A stretch of 64,000 nt of DNA from Plantibacter sp. VKM Ac-2880 (GTDB taxonomy: Bacteria; Actinomycetota; Actinomycetes; Actinomycetales; Microbacteriaceae). Under the pieces are notes generated by a model. The model was not told the DNA's origin and did not search any database. It worked only from the letters and a program-made list of their open reading frames with translations. Location of the stretch: the NCBI RefSeq assembly GCF_015351235.1, contig NZ_JADKSJ010000001.1, forward strand, positions 2,001,668 to 2,065,667. Direction: 5' to 3'. The position numbers were made by a program, and so were the translations under genes. Below, one piece after another: positions 36,260 to 46,149 of this stretch. Each line of letters opens with the position of its first letter. The stretch's first letter is position 1.

Positions 36260-36469
36260 ATGAGCACCACTGAGTACGCGGTGACCGGGATGACCTGCAG
36301 CCACTGTGAGCGGTCCGTCACCGAAGAGGTTTCGCAGATCCCCGGCGTCAGCGCCGTTGATGTCTCTGCTGCTTCCGGCCGTCTGGTGATCACGAGCGAG
36401 GCCCCAGTGGAGGATGCTGCGGTGCTGGCTGCGGTCGATGAGGCCGGCTACGCCGCGACTCGCGCCTAG
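36260..36469 (+). CDS. copZ: Copper chaperone CopZ
   Basis: This 69-residue ferredoxin-fold heavy-metal-associated domain has the Cu(I) site GMTCSHC (Cys13 and Cys16). It shuttles copper in the cytoplasm to the CopA pump. A GAAGGAGAA ribosome binding site precedes ATG 36260. It is the first gene after the CsoR-type operator and copA follows 32 bases later. Confidence 0.92.
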   Translation: MSTTEYAVTGMTCSHCERSVTEEVSQIPGVSAVDVSAASGRLVITSEAPVEDAAVLAAVDEAGYAATRA

Positions 36470-36501
36470 CCACCCGCACTTCCCTGACGTTTGGAGATCT
36501 G

Positions 36502-38805
36502 ATGCCTCACCCTGATGCGACCGCTGACCATGGCGTGGAACTCGAAATCGGCGGCATGACGTGCGCGTCGTGCGCTATGCGAATCGAGAAGAAGCTGAAC
36601 CGGCTCGATGGGGTGACAGCGACGGTGAACTACGCGACGGAGAAAGCACGCCTAACCGTCCTGGCCGGGTACGACGAGCAACTACTCATCAGCGAGATCG
36701 AGAAGACCGGGTACACCGCAGCCCGGCCGTCAGCGCCGGCCGAGCCGGCCGGCGCTGACGCGCCTGATGCGGAACTGACGAGCCTGCGGAACCGCCTGAT
36801 CGGTAGCGTGATCCTTACGGTGCCGGTGATCGTGCTCGCGATGATCCCGGTGCTGCAGTTCACGTATTGGCAGTGGCTCTCGTTGACGCTCGCGGCTCCG
36901 GTGATCGTGTGGGCGGGCTGGCCTTTCCACAAGGCCGCGTTCACGAACCTGCGTCATGGTGCTGCGACGATGGACACGCTGGTGTCGGTCGGAACGTTGG
37001 CGGCGTTCGCATGGTCGCTGTACGCACTGTTCTTCGGCATGGCAGGCATGCCCGGCATGACGCACGGATTCGAGTTCACCGCTGACCCGCTGGGCGGATC
37101 GAGCAACATCTACCTTGAGGTCGCCGCCGGGGTGACCATGTTCGTGCTCGCCGGGCGCTACTTCGAGAAGCGTTCCAAACGACAAGCCGGTGCTGCATTG
37201 CGTGCGCTGCTGCAGCTCGGCGCGAAAGAGGTCGCCGTCCTCCGCCAGGGGCGTGAGCTGCTGATCCCGATCGAAGAGTTGTCGGTCGGTGATGAGTTCG
37301 TGGTGCGGCCGGGTGAGAAAATCGCGACCGACGGCGTCGTGGTCGACGGTCGCAGTGCCGTGGACGCGTCGATGTTGACGGGCGAGTCGGTGCCGGTCGA
37401 GGTCTCCGAAGGGGACGTGGTTGCTGGAGCGACGGTTAACGCCGGGGGCAGGCTGGTTGTGCGTGCAACGAAGGTCGGCGCGCACACCCAGTTGGCGCGG
37501 ATGGCGCAGCTGGTCGAGGACGCCCAATCGGGCAAGGCTGACGTGCAGCGGCTCGCCGACCGCCTGTCAGGAATATTCGTCCCGATCGTGTTCGCGTTGG
37601 CGGTCATCACCTTCGCCGGCTGGCTGCTCGCCGGGTGGCCGATCGAGGCGGCCTTCACCTCGGCGGTCGCGGTGTTGATCATCGCCTGCCCGTGCGCTCT
37701 CGGACTCGCGACACCGACGGCGCTGCTGGTCGGCACCGGCCGTGGAGCTCAGCTCGGCATCCTCATCAAGGGTCCTGAAGTACTCGAGTCCACTCGCCGT
37801 ATCGACACCATCGTGCTGGACAAGACTGGAACGGTCACCACTGGGCGGATGAGTGTTCGCCAGGTGCTCCCGGCTGCCGGCACGCCGACCGAGGAGCTGC
37901 TGCGGATCGCGGGCGCTGTGGAGCACGCTTCCGAGCACCCCATCGCTCGTGCCATCGCCACTGCGGCCGCCACTCATGGCCAACTCCCACCGGTTGAGTC
38001 CTTCCAGAACCGGGAAGGACTGGGCGTCGAGGCGATCGTCGAGCGGCACTCGGTGATCGTCGGACGCGAAAGCCTGCTGGCCGATTGGTCACTGGAGCTG
38101 CCCGCGGAGCTCGCCGCGCAGAAGGCAGCTGCCGAAGCCGACGGGGCGACCGCCGTGGCCGTCGCCTGGGACGGTCTGGTGCGTGGCATCATCACCGTCG
38201 CGGACGCGGTCAAGCCCAGCAGCGCCGAAGCCATCGCCGAACTGCGCCGGCTCGGTCTCGATCCGATCCTGCTCACCGGCGACAACCGGTCCGTCGCGGA
38301 CCGGATTGCCAGTGAGGTCGGCATCAGCACGGTCATCGCGGAGGTCCTACCCGAGGGAAAGGTTGACGTGATCCGTCGCCTGCAGGCAGAGGGTCGAAGC
38401 GTGGCGATGGTCGGCGACGGCGTGAACGATGCCGCAGCCCTTGCCGCCGCTGACCTGGGGTTGGCGATGGGCACGGGAACGGACGCTGCTATCGAAGCAG
38501 CCGATCTGACCCTCGTGCGCGGAGATCTGCGCGTCGCGGGTGACGCTATCCGTCTGGCCAGGCGTACCCTCGGCACCATCAAAGGCAACCTGTTTTGGGC
38601 GTTCGCGTACAACGTTGCAGCGATCCCCCTGGCAGCGTTCGGTCTGCTGAACCCGATGATCGCCGGCGCGGCGATGGCCTTCTCCAGCGTCTTCGTCGTC
38701 GGCAACAGCCTCCGACTGCGCAGCTTCTCCAGCCGCATCACAACCTCACCGTCACCGACGGCACTCCGAGACACCGCGTCCGCAACCGAAAGGATCGCCG
38801 CATGA
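36502..38805 (+). CDS. copA: Cu(I)-exporting P1B-type ATPase
   Basis: This 767-residue pump exports cuprous ions. It has one N-terminal metal-binding domain (GMTCASC, Cys21 and Cys24), a membrane CPC motif at about 396-398 ([15 protein letters not shown]), the phosphorylated Asp near 440 in DKTGT, the SEHPIARA nucleotide-binding motif, and the hinge [12 protein letters not shown]. The start ATG 36502 lies 32 bases after copZ. Its stop overlaps the YHS-domain gene by four bases. Confidence 0.95.
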   Translation: MPHPDATADHGVELEIGGMTCASCAMRIEKKLNRLDGVTATVNYATEKARLTVLAGYDEQLLISEIEKTGYTAARPSAPAEPAGADAPDAELTSLRNRLIGSVILTVPVIVLAMIPVLQFTYWQWLSLTLAAPVIVWAGWPFHKAAFTNLRHGAATMDTLVSVGTLAAFAWSLYALFFGMAGMPGMTHGFEFTADPLGGSSNIYLEVAAGVTMFVLAGRYFEKRSKRQAGAALRALLQLGAKEVAVLRQGRELLIPIEELSVGDEFVVRPGEKIATDGVVVDGRSAVDASMLTGESVPVEVSEGDVVAGATVNAGGRLVVRATKVGAHTQLARMAQLVEDAQSGKADVQRLADRLSGIFVPIVFALAVITFAGWLLAGWPIEAAFTSAVAVLIIACPCALGLATPTALLVGTGRGAQLGILIKGPEVLESTRRIDTIVLDKTGTVTTGRMSVRQVLPAAGTPTEELLRIAGAVEHASEHPIARAIATAAATHGQLPPVESFQNREGLGVEAIVERHSVIVGRESLLADWSLELPAELAAQKAAAEADGATAVAVAWDGLVRGIITVADAVKPSSAEAIAELRRLGLDPILLTGDNRSVADRIASEVGISTVIAEVLPEGKVDVIRRLQAEGRSVAMVGDGVNDAAALAAADLGLAMGTGTDAAIEAADLTLVRGDLRVAGDAIRLARRTLGTIKGNLFWAFAYNVAAIPLAAFGLLNPMIAGAAMAFSSVFVVGNSLRLRSFSSRITTSPSPTALRDTASATERIAA

Positions 38806-39053
38806 GCGACAACTGCTGCACACCAACCCACCAGCACACTGCCGCATCCGCCCCAGCAGGCCGTGATCTGCTCGCCGGAACCCCCACCGCGGACGTCGCG
38901 GACTGTCCTGTGATGAAGGGCCGCACGGTGGTGAAAGCCACCGCCGAAGCGGCTGGCCTCGTCCGCGACTACGACGGCAACCGGTACTGGCTGTGCTGCG
39001 CCGGCTGCGGGCCGGCGTTCGACGCCGACCCAGCCCGCTACGCCACGGCCTAA
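38802..39053 (+). CDS. YHS-domain metal-binding protein
   Basis: This 83-residue, cysteine-rich protein is translated from an ATG that overlaps the copA stop. An N-terminal CCTPTHQH segment can bind metal. It is followed by a YHS-like domain with [10 protein letters not shown] and [19 protein letters not shown]. Such small proteins recur in actinobacterial copper cassettes and are presumed copper chaperones or sinks. No signal peptide is present, so it is probably cytoplasmic. Confidence 0.78.
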   Translation: MSDNCCTPTHQHTAASAPAGRDLLAGTPTADVADCPVMKGRTVVKATAEAAGLVRDYDGNRYWLCCAGCGPAFDADPARYATA

Positions 39054-39125
39054 CCAAGCCAGCCTCACCCACTGACGCACCCCCACGGAGCACGTCCCCG
39101 AACATCCACCGGCAGAGGAACCACC

Positions 39126-41294
39126 ATGACTGACCACACCGGGCACCACACCCCGACACCCCCGCAGGTGCCCACCGAGCACGCACCAGCACCGCACTGG
39201 GAGCACAGGGGACACGCCGGCCACGGCGAGCACCCCGACAAGGCTCACGCCGGGCACGGTGGGCATGCCGGTCACGGGGACCACGTCGGTCAATTCCGAC
39301 GCCTGTTCTGGATCATGCTCGTGCTCGCGGTCCCAGTCGTGGGGTTCTCGCCGATGTTCGCGATGATCCTCGGCTATCCGCTGCCCGACGCGGCATGGGT
39401 GGCGTGGATCTCGCCGGTGCTGGGCACTGTCATGTATGTGTGGGGAGGGCGACCATTCCTCACCGGGGCTGTCGGCGAACTGCGCACCCTGAAGCCGGGG
39501 ATGATGCTGCTGATCGCGTTGGCGATCACGGTCGCGTTCCTCGCCTCCTGGGGCGCATCGCTAGGGCTGCTGGACCATGAACTCGACTTCTGGTGGGAAC
39601 TCGCCCTGCTGATCGTGATTATGCTGCTCGGACACTGGATCGAGATGCGCTCCCTCGCGCAGACAAGCTCAGCGCTCGACTCTCTGGCGGCACTGCTGCC
39701 GGATGAGGCGGAGCGGGTCGATGGTGACACCACGGTGAGCGTCGCGCCCGCTGATCTGCGCCTTGATGATGTGGTCGTCGTGCGGCCGGGTGGGCGTGTG
39801 CCGTCGGATGGGCAGATCGTGTCCGGCTCGGCGAGCATGGACGAGTCGATGATCACCGGCGAGTCCAAGACCGTGCGTCGCGGCGAGGGCGACCACGTCG
39901 TCGCTGGCACCGTGGCCACCGACTCCGGCCTGCGGGTGCGAATCACCGCAGTCGGTGAGGACACAACCCTGGCTGGCATCCAGCGCCTCGTCACCGAAGC
40001 GCAGAACTCCACCTCCCGGGCGCAGCGCATCGCCGATGTCGCGGCACGATGGCTGTTCTGGTTCGCGCTAGGCGCCGGCATCATCACGATGATCGTCTGG
40101 AACCTGATCGGGTTGCCCGACGAAGCCGTCGTGCGCACGATCACCGTCCTCGTGATCGCGTGCCCGCATGCACTCGGACTGGCCATTCCGCTGGTTGTCT
40201 CGATCGCCACCGAGCGGGCAGCACGCGGCGGTGTCCTGATCAAGGACCGGCTGGCGTTGGAGAGCATGCGCACCGTCGACACGGTGCTGTTCGACAAGAC
40301 CGGCACAGTCACCAAGGGCGAACCCACCGTCACCGCGATCGAACCAGTCGGAGACCTGACGGCAGACAACGTCCTCGCCCTGGCTGCCGCAGCTGAGACG
40401 GACTCGGAGCACCCGTTGGCGCGCGCCGTCCTGACCGCAGCAACCCACCGAAGTCTGACAGTGCCTCGAGCCACCGACTTCTCCTCCTCGCCAGCGGTCG
40501 GCGTCTCCGCGACCGTCGACCGAGCTCGCGTGCAGGTGGGCGGGCCGAACCTGCTCGAACAAGCGCACCGAGCCGAGCTGCAGGTCGCCGACGAGTGGAG
40601 GCAGGACGGCGCGATCATCCTGCACGTGCTCCGCGATGGTGAGGTCGTCGGTGCGCTGAAACTCGCCGATGAGATCCGCGAGGAGTCCCGGCAGGCCGTC
40701 GACGCACTCCACGCCAGCAACGTGCAGGTCGTGATGATCACGGGCGACGCGGAAGCCGTCGCGAGGTCCGTCGCCTCCGAACTCGGCATCGACCGCTACT
40801 TCGCGGGGGTCCGGCCCGAGGACAAGGCCGACAAGGTGAAGGAGCTGCAGAGCGAGCACCGCCGGGTGGCGATGGTCGGCGACGGCGTCAACGACGCTCC
40901 GGCTCTCGCACAAGCCGATGTCGGCATCGCGATCGGTGCCGGCACCGACGTCGCGATCGCATCCGCAGGCGTCATCCTTGCTTCATCCGACCCGCGTTCC
41001 GTGTTGAGTGTCATCGAACTCTCCCGGGCAAGCTACCGGAAGATGCGGCAGAACCTGTGGTGGGCCGCAGGCTACAACCTCATCTCCGTGCCGCTCGCCG
41101 CTGGCGTGCTGGCCCCGATCGGGTTCGTGCTCCCCATGTCTGTCGGTGCGGTCCTGATGTCACTGTCTACGATTGTCGTAGCGTTGAACGCACAACTGCT
41201 GCGTCGCCTGCAGCTCGACCCCGAGACGAGCGCCCGCACAGCTCTGGCCCAGAGCACCCACGACGCCCGAACACCCGCCACTGCCACCAGGTGA
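39126..41294 (+). CDS. copB: P1B-type copper-transporting ATPase with CPH motif (CopB-like)
   Basis: This second copper pump has 722 residues. It lacks the CxxC domain and has instead a histidine-rich N-terminal tail (GHAGHGEHPDKAHAGHGGH, residues about 37-56). The membrane metal site is CPH at about 346-348 (IACPHALGLAIPL), which is typical of CopB-type Cu(II)/Ag pumps. The DKTGT phosphorylation site and [12 protein letters not shown] hinge are intact. It complements the CPC-type CopA encoded just upstream. Confidence 0.9.
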   Translation: MTDHTGHHTPTPPQVPTEHAPAPHWEHRGHAGHGEHPDKAHAGHGGHAGHGDHVGQFRRLFWIMLVLAVPVVGFSPMFAMILGYPLPDAAWVAWISPVLGTVMYVWGGRPFLTGAVGELRTLKPGMMLLIALAITVAFLASWGASLGLLDHELDFWWELALLIVIMLLGHWIEMRSLAQTSSALDSLAALLPDEAERVDGDTTVSVAPADLRLDDVVVVRPGGRVPSDGQIVSGSASMDESMITGESKTVRRGEGDHVVAGTVATDSGLRVRITAVGEDTTLAGIQRLVTEAQNSTSRAQRIADVAARWLFWFALGAGIITMIVWNLIGLPDEAVVRTITVLVIACPHALGLAIPLVVSIATERAARGGVLIKDRLALESMRTVDTVLFDKTGTVTKGEPTVTAIEPVGDLTADNVLALAAAAETDSEHPLARAVLTAATHRSLTVPRATDFSSSPAVGVSATVDRARVQVGGPNLLEQAHRAELQVADEWRQDGAIILHVLRDGEVVGALKLADEIREESRQAVDALHASNVQVVMITGDAEAVARSVASELGIDRYFAGVRPEDKADKVKELQSEHRRVAMVGDGVNDAPALAQADVGIAIGAGTDVAIASAGVILASSDPRSVLSVIELSRASYRKMRQNLWWAAGYNLISVPLAAGVLAPIGFVLPMSVGAVLMSLSTIVVALNAQLLRRLQLDPETSARTALAQSTHDARTPATATR

Positions 41295-41310
41295 TCGAAG
41301 GAAAACTGAC

Positions 41311-41655
41311 ATGACCGACACCGCCCCAGTCCAGGACGCTGCACCCGCTGCGGATGCTTCGTCCGAGAAGCCGCATCACGGGTACATCACTGACAAGGAC
41401 CGCTACCTCGCCCGGTTGAAGCGCATCGAGGGGCAGGCGCGTGGCATCTACAGGATGGTCGATCAGGAGCAGTACTGCATCGACATTCTCACCCAGGTCT
41501 CCGCGCTCACGTCCGCGTTGGAGAGCGTCGCACTCGGGCTGCTGGACGACCACCTCAAGCACTGTGTCGTGGACGCCGTCAAGCTTGGCGGTGACGAGGG
41601 CGAAGCGAAGATCAAGGAAGCCTCGGATGCCATCGCCCGCCTGGTCCGCGCCTGA
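41311..41655 (+). CDS. csoR: Copper-sensing repressor CsoR
   Basis: This 114-residue all-helical repressor has the Cu(I) ligands Cys56, His81 and Cys85. Their spacing (25 and 4) matches characterised CsoR. The motif RLKRIEGQARGIYRMV is the conserved DNA/tetramer helix. It lies 16 bases after the copB-like gene. It probably represses the operon through the palindromes at 36186-36233, forming a closed autoregulatory loop. Confidence 0.93.
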   Translation: MTDTAPVQDAAPAADASSEKPHHGYITDKDRYLARLKRIEGQARGIYRMVDQEQYCIDILTQVSALTSALESVALGLLDDHLKHCVVDAVKLGGDEGEAKIKEASDAIARLVRA

Positions 41656-41666
41656 TCGGGTTGGCT

Positions 41667-41698
41667 GGGCGTGTGCTCACCGGCATGATCGCACGCCC
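41667..41698 (+). terminator. Weak hairpin after csoR
   Basis: GGGCGTG and CACGCCC can pair across an 18-base loop shortly after the csoR stop, followed by short tandem CACACCG units. Terminator activity is uncertain. Confidence 0.3.
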
Positions 41699-41760
41699 AC
41701 ACCGCACACCGCACACCGCCCATGAGCGAGCCGACCTGAGTGGTGCAAGCGGTTGTGTCC

Positions 41761-42485
41761 TCAGATGGGGAGTACGAACCCTCCGATGAGGGCTTGCAGG
41801 GAGTAGATCCACGCCGTCCACAGGCCGGAGATCATCAGCACGCCGATCACGATCAGCATCACCCCGCCGGTGATGTTGATGGCTCGGATGTGGCGCCGGA
41901 GAAACGCCACGGCAGCGGTCATCCAGTTCAACCCTAGCGCGATGAGGAGGAACGGGATGCCCAGCCCGGCGCAGTAGATCAGTCCCAAGAGCGCGCCGCG
42001 CACAATCGAGCCGCTGTTCAGGCTGAGGAGCGAGATCGCTGTGAGGGTCGGGCCGAGGCAGGGTGTCCAGCCCAGCCCGAAGACGATACCAAGTAGCGGT
42101 GCTCAGCCAGACCGACGGTTGGACCGGTGGGGAGTTTGAGGGTGCGCTGTAGGAAGGGGACCCCTCAGATGAACACGAGACCCATCAGCACGACGAGGAC
42201 GCCAAGCAGGCGGGTGACCAGCTCCTGCCACCGGATCAGTCAGGAACCAGCGGCCCCGAACAGTGCACCGTAGGTGACGAAGATGATGGCGAACCCGAGG
42301 ATGAACAGTCCCACGCCGAGTAGCAACCGAGTCCGGGGTCTGGCACTGTTCTGGCGAGTCATGCCGCCGATGTAGCCGAGATATCCGGGGACCAACGGCA
42401 GCACGCACGGGGATGCGAACGAAACGATACCGGCCGCGAGAGCGATCGGGGCGGCGAGGAGGAGAGTGACGTACACTCGCTTCAT
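41761..42485 (-). pseudogene. ccdA: Broken ccdA (DsbD-like thiol-disulfide transporter) gene
   Basis: The parts match a CcdA/DsbD membrane protein. The N-terminal piece begins at ATG 42485 and contains GIVSFASPCVLPLVPGYLGYIGGM with the first conserved cysteine. The C-terminal piece includes [11 protein letters not shown] with the second and ends GGFVLPI at 41761. They are in different frames. In-frame TGA codons occur at 42240-42242 and 42165-42167, where tryptophan is plausible, and a one-base deletion near 42103 shifts the frame. The intact protein would carry electrons across the membrane for cytochrome c or periplasmic thiols. It is the decayed tail of the copper cassette. Confidence 0.82.
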
Positions 42486-42500
42486 CGAACATGTGTTCGA
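42485..42500. promoter_or_regulatory. LexA (SOS) box
   Basis: TCGAACATGTGTTCGA is a perfect 16-base palindrome that matches the actinobacterial SOS box TCGAAC-N4-GTTCGA. It follows a -10-like TACACT (42472-42477) and lies 16 bases before the start of the gene leading to dnaE2, so LexA would block this transcript until DNA damage. Confidence 0.88.
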
Positions 42501-42516
42501 ATCTGGAGGGTGTGAC

Positions 42517-42789
42517 ATGGCGACGATCGTTGACGAGGCAGTGGATGTCGATCTGGCGGCGGATGGGGATCCGACGGCGTTCGTCTGGAAGCGGTTCGAG
42601 CACCGTGTCGTGGGTCAGCCTCAGGCGTTGTTCTCTCGCCAGCCGTGGTGGCGGGGTGACGCGTCGCCTGCACGTATCGACATCGAGACGTGGCGGGTCG
42701 ACGCGGCTCGCGGCGATGAGGAGCCCACGCGCTACGACCTCCGCCGCGACACGACCGGCAGATGGACGCTCGCGGTCGCCTGGACGTGA
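42517..42789 (+). CDS. DUF6504 protein associated with the DnaE2 mutasome
   Basis: This 90-residue soluble protein is directly downstream of the LexA box and overlaps dnaE2 by four bases (GTGA). Its sequence, including FEHRVVGQPQALFSRQPWW near the middle and RYDLRRDTTGRWTLAVAWT at the end, matches the DUF6504 family found beside imuB/dnaE2 in actinobacteria. The ATG at 42517 has GGAGGG upstream. Its function is unknown; genomic context implies a role in translesion synthesis. Confidence 0.72.
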   Translation: MATIVDEAVDVDLAADGDPTAFVWKRFEHRVVGQPQALFSRQPWWRGDASPARIDIETWRVDAARGDEEPTRYDLRRDTTGRWTLAVAWT

Positions 42790-45700
42790 GCTTCCCGCAC
42801 CTCCACGTCGCGTCGCACCTCTCTGCGCACTACGGCGTCACCTCGAGTGCGGCCCTCGCCGGTCTCGCCGCTGAGGATGGTGCGTCGTTCCTTGCGCTGA
42901 CGGATCGCGACGGTCTCTATGGCGGCCCGAAGCACGTCGGTGCCTGCCTTGCTGCGGGTATCGCGCCGGGGCTCGGGGTGGATCTCGCTGCACTGGATGA
43001 ACAGCTGGAGTCGATCGGCCGTGTGGTCGTCCTCGCCCACGGTCAGAACCAGGGAGCCGGATTCGCCCAACTCTGTCGTGTGGTGAGCGCTGCGCACGGG
43101 CGCCGTGATGGGCCTGCGATCCTCCGGGAGGAGCTCGCGGCGGCGCTGGAGGATGAGCCGGCGCTGACGGTGATGCTCGGGCCGGCGTCCGACGTCGGGC
43201 AGGCGATCGAGCGTCGCGATCATGCCGCAGCGCGGGTCGCCCTGGACCGGTGGCTCGAGTGGATCCCGGCTGGGCATCTGGTGATCGAGGTGGTCTGTCA
43301 TCTCACCGACCAGGGCGTGCGCGGGAATGTCGCGGCGGCGACACGTCTGCTGAGCCTCGCGGAGTCGGCTGGAGTCCCTGCCGTGCTGACCAACGCGGTT
43401 CGCTACGGGCTCCCGGACGAGGCAGCGACAGCCGACCTCGCTGATGCGGCCCGTTTCCTTCGCCCGCTGGCGGAGCTGGACGATCAGAACGAGTTGCAGG
43501 TGAATGGGCAGGCGTGGTTGAAGCCGGCGAAGCAGATGCGACAGATCGCGCGGATGATCGTCGGCGCCGGCACCCACGACGACGGCGCCGTGCAGCGGCT
43601 GCTGGGGGAGACCGAGCGCCTCGCGGAACGATGCTCCCTGGATCCGGTGTCCGACGTCGGTTGGAAGCAACCTCGCATGCCGGAGGCCTCGGTGATCGGC
43701 ATCAGCGGAGACCCCCACCAGGCGCTCTGGCAGCGAGCCCGAGCCGGTGTGGACGAGCGGTACGCACGGCCCGGGATGCCGTCGCTGGAGGACGCGCACC
43801 GTGCGCTCGAGCACGAGATGCGCATTGTGGAGCAGCTCGGGATGCCGTCGTACTTCCTCACGGTCGCGAAGGTCGCCGACATCATCCGCGAGATGGGGAT
43901 CCGCATCCAGGCGCGCGGGTCAGGTGTCGGGTCCGTCCTCAACTACGCGCTGCACACCTCTTCGGTCGAGCCGATCAGCAACGGACTCATCTTCGAACGG
44001 TTCCTCTCGCCCGAGCGCACCAACCTCCCGGACATCGACCTCGACGTCGAATCCGCGCGCCGCCACGACGTCTACCGGGAGATCTTCGCCCGCTTCGGGT
44101 CCGACCGCGTCACGCTGATGTCGATGACCAACGCCTACCGGTCACGCGGAGCAGTCCGCGACGCCGGCCTCGCCCTCGGCATGGACGAGTCGATGATCGA
44201 CATGATCGCCAAGCAGATGTGGCGGTTCAACGCGCGCGAGTTCCGCGACGCACTCCGGGACAAGCCGGAGCTCGCCGACCTGGCCGAAGCGGTCCGCGAA
44301 TCCCGGGAACTCGACCTGCTCGTCGACGTCACGGAACGCCTCGACCGGCTCCCGCGCCACATCAGCGTCCACCCCTGCGGCGTCATCCTCTCCGACACCT
44401 CGCTCCTGCACCGCACACCGACCCAGCTGTCGGGTATGGGTCTGCCGATGTCGCAGTATGACAAACACGACATGGACAACATGGGCCTCATCAAGCTCGA
44501 CATCCTCGGCGTGCGCATGCAATCCGCGATGGCGCACGCCGTCAGCGAGCACGAACGACTGACCGGCGAGACCATCGAACTCGACGCCCTGCCGCTCGAC
44601 GACGAGCCCACCTACGAACTCCTCCGCTCCACACGCACCCTCGGGGTCTTCCAGCTCGAGTCTCCGGGGCAGATGGAACTCGTCGGCAAGCTGCAACCGG
44701 AGGTGTTCAACGACCTCACCGTCGAGATCTCGCTCTTCCGCCCCGGGCCGATGCAGAACAACATGCCGCTGCAGTACCTCCAGGCGCGACACGGCGAGAC
44801 CATGCCCGACTACATCGACCCGCGGCTCCGCCCGATCCTGCGCGAGACACGCGGCGTGGTCGTGTTCCACGAGCAGGTCATGCGGATCATCGACGAACTC
44901 ACCGGCTGCGGTCTCGGGCCCGCCGACGTCATCCGCCGACAGCTCGCCGACCGCGGGCGTCTCGCCGGAATCGAGGCGTTCGTGCGCGACCGTGCCACGG
45001 CGCGCGGGTTCCGGCCCGCCGTGATCGACAAAGCTTGGACGATCCTCGCCGGCTTCGGGTCCTTCGGCTTCGCCAAGGCCCACGGGGCAGCCTTCGCGCT
45101 GCCCACGTTCCAGTCGGCCTGGCTGAAGCGCCATCACCCGGCCGAGTTCATGGCAGGCCTGCTCACCCACGACCCGGGCATGTGGCCCAAGGACCTCATC
45201 CTCGCGGAAGCCCGCCACCTCGACGTGCCAGTGCTCCCGATCGACGTGCAGCGCTCGGGGTTGGAGTACGTCGTCGAGATCGCACCCGACGGGCGGCTCG
45301 GTGTGCGCATGTCGTTGGTCGAGATGCAGGGAAGCACCGAGAAGGAACGGGCCCGCATTGCCAGGCACCAACCGTTCTCTTCCCTCCAGGACTTCAGAGA
45401 CCGAGTCCGGCCGCGACGCCGCACCTTCGAGGCGCTGGCCCGCGTCGGGGCGCTCGACGCGTTCATCGACTACATCCCAAGACGTCGCCACGAACTCCTC
45501 GCCCACCTTGCCGGTGTCACCACCAGTGCCCAGCTCATCGCCGACGAGCAACTCGCCTTCGAACTCGACCTCCCCGTGCCCGAGCGCAGCACGGTCACCT
45601 CGCTCGAGCTCCGAGGCCGGACCCAGACGGACCTCGAACTCCAAGAGATGCGCCTGGCCGTGAACCGCCACCAGATGGAACGGTTCTACCCACTGTTCCA

Positions 45701-46073
45701 AGAACTCGGCGTCACGCCGGCACGCGACCTCATGGACCTCCCCGGCGGAACCGAGGTCCTCATCGCAGGCGTCCGCCGAGCGACCAACACGCCGCCGATG
45801 CGCGGCGGCAAGCGCGTCGTCTTCGTCTCACTCGACGACGGCACCGGCCCGGTCTCCAATGTCGTCTTCTTCCACGACGTCCAGGAACAGATCGGCTCGG
45901 GCGTCTTTCAGACCCACTACCTGCTCGTGCGCGGTACGACGAGGCGCTCAGGTGCGCGAGGCGTCTCGGTCACCGGAACGGCGGCCTGGGACCTCTTCAC
46001 CGCGCAGCAAGATTGGCTGGCGAGTGGGGCCGATCTTGTGGACATCACACCGTTGCGACGGAATGCCGTGTGA
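42786..46073 (+). CDS. dnaE2: Error-prone DNA polymerase DnaE2
   Basis: This 1095-residue C-family polymerase copies damaged DNA during SOS mutagenesis. The N-terminal PHP domain keeps FPHLHVASH with His5 and His7. The palm contains LPDIDLDVESARR, with the catalytic aspartates, and FGFAKAHGAAFAL. An OB domain near the C-terminus includes FVSLDDGTGPVSNVVFF. It starts with a GTG that overlaps the DUF6504 stop. The usual partners ImuA and ImuB are not encoded next to it, so the mutasome must be completed from elsewhere or is partial. Confidence 0.93.
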   Translation: MSFPHLHVASHLSAHYGVTSSAALAGLAAEDGASFLALTDRDGLYGGPKHVGACLAAGIAPGLGVDLAALDEQLESIGRVVVLAHGQNQGAGFAQLCRVVSAAHGRRDGPAILREELAAALEDEPALTVMLGPASDVGQAIERRDHAAARVALDRWLEWIPAGHLVIEVVCHLTDQGVRGNVAAATRLLSLAESAGVPAVLTNAVRYGLPDEAATADLADAARFLRPLAELDDQNELQVNGQAWLKPAKQMRQIARMIVGAGTHDDGAVQRLLGETERLAERCSLDPVSDVGWKQPRMPEASVIGISGDPHQALWQRARAGVDERYARPGMPSLEDAHRALEHEMRIVEQLGMPSYFLTVAKVADIIREMGIRIQARGSGVGSVLNYALHTSSVEPISNGLIFERFLSPERTNLPDIDLDVESARRHDVYREIFARFGSDRVTLMSMTNAYRSRGAVRDAGLALGMDESMIDMIAKQMWRFNAREFRDALRDKPELADLAEAVRESRELDLLVDVTERLDRLPRHISVHPCGVILSDTSLLHRTPTQLSGMGLPMSQYDKHDMDNMGLIKLDILGVRMQSAMAHAVSEHERLTGETIELDALPLDDEPTYELLRSTRTLGVFQLESPGQMELVGKLQPEVFNDLTVEISLFRPGPMQNNMPLQYLQARHGETMPDYIDPRLRPILRETRGVVVFHEQVMRIIDELTGCGLGPADVIRRQLADRGRLAGIEAFVRDRATARGFRPAVIDKAWTILAGFGSFGFAKAHGAAFALPTFQSAWLKRHHPAEFMAGLLTHDPGMWPKDLILAEARHLDVPVLPIDVQRSGLEYVVEIAPDGRLGVRMSLVEMQGSTEKERARIARHQPFSSLQDFRDRVRPRRRTFEALARVGALDAFIDYIPRRRHELLAHLAGVTTSAQLIADEQLAFELDLPVPERSTVTSLELRGRTQTDLELQEMRLAVNRHQMERFYPLFQELGVTPARDLMDLPGGTEVLIAGVRRATNTPPMRGGKRVVFVSLDDGTGPVSNVVFFHDVQEQIGSGVFQTHYLLVRGTTRRSGARGVSVTGTAAWDLFTAQQDWLASGADLVDITPLRRNAV

Positions 46074-46149
46074 AACCGTGCATGCGAGAACCAACGTCCG
46101 AGCGGCAATGACCAGGGAGCGCCGTTGGCACAGACCGGGCCCGCCCCGA

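Noticed and set aside
41761-42485. Reassignment or readthrough of TGA as tryptophan in ccdA
   Set aside because: Other genes in the window use TGA as their normal stop, and a frameshift is also present, so decay of the gene is the simpler explanation.
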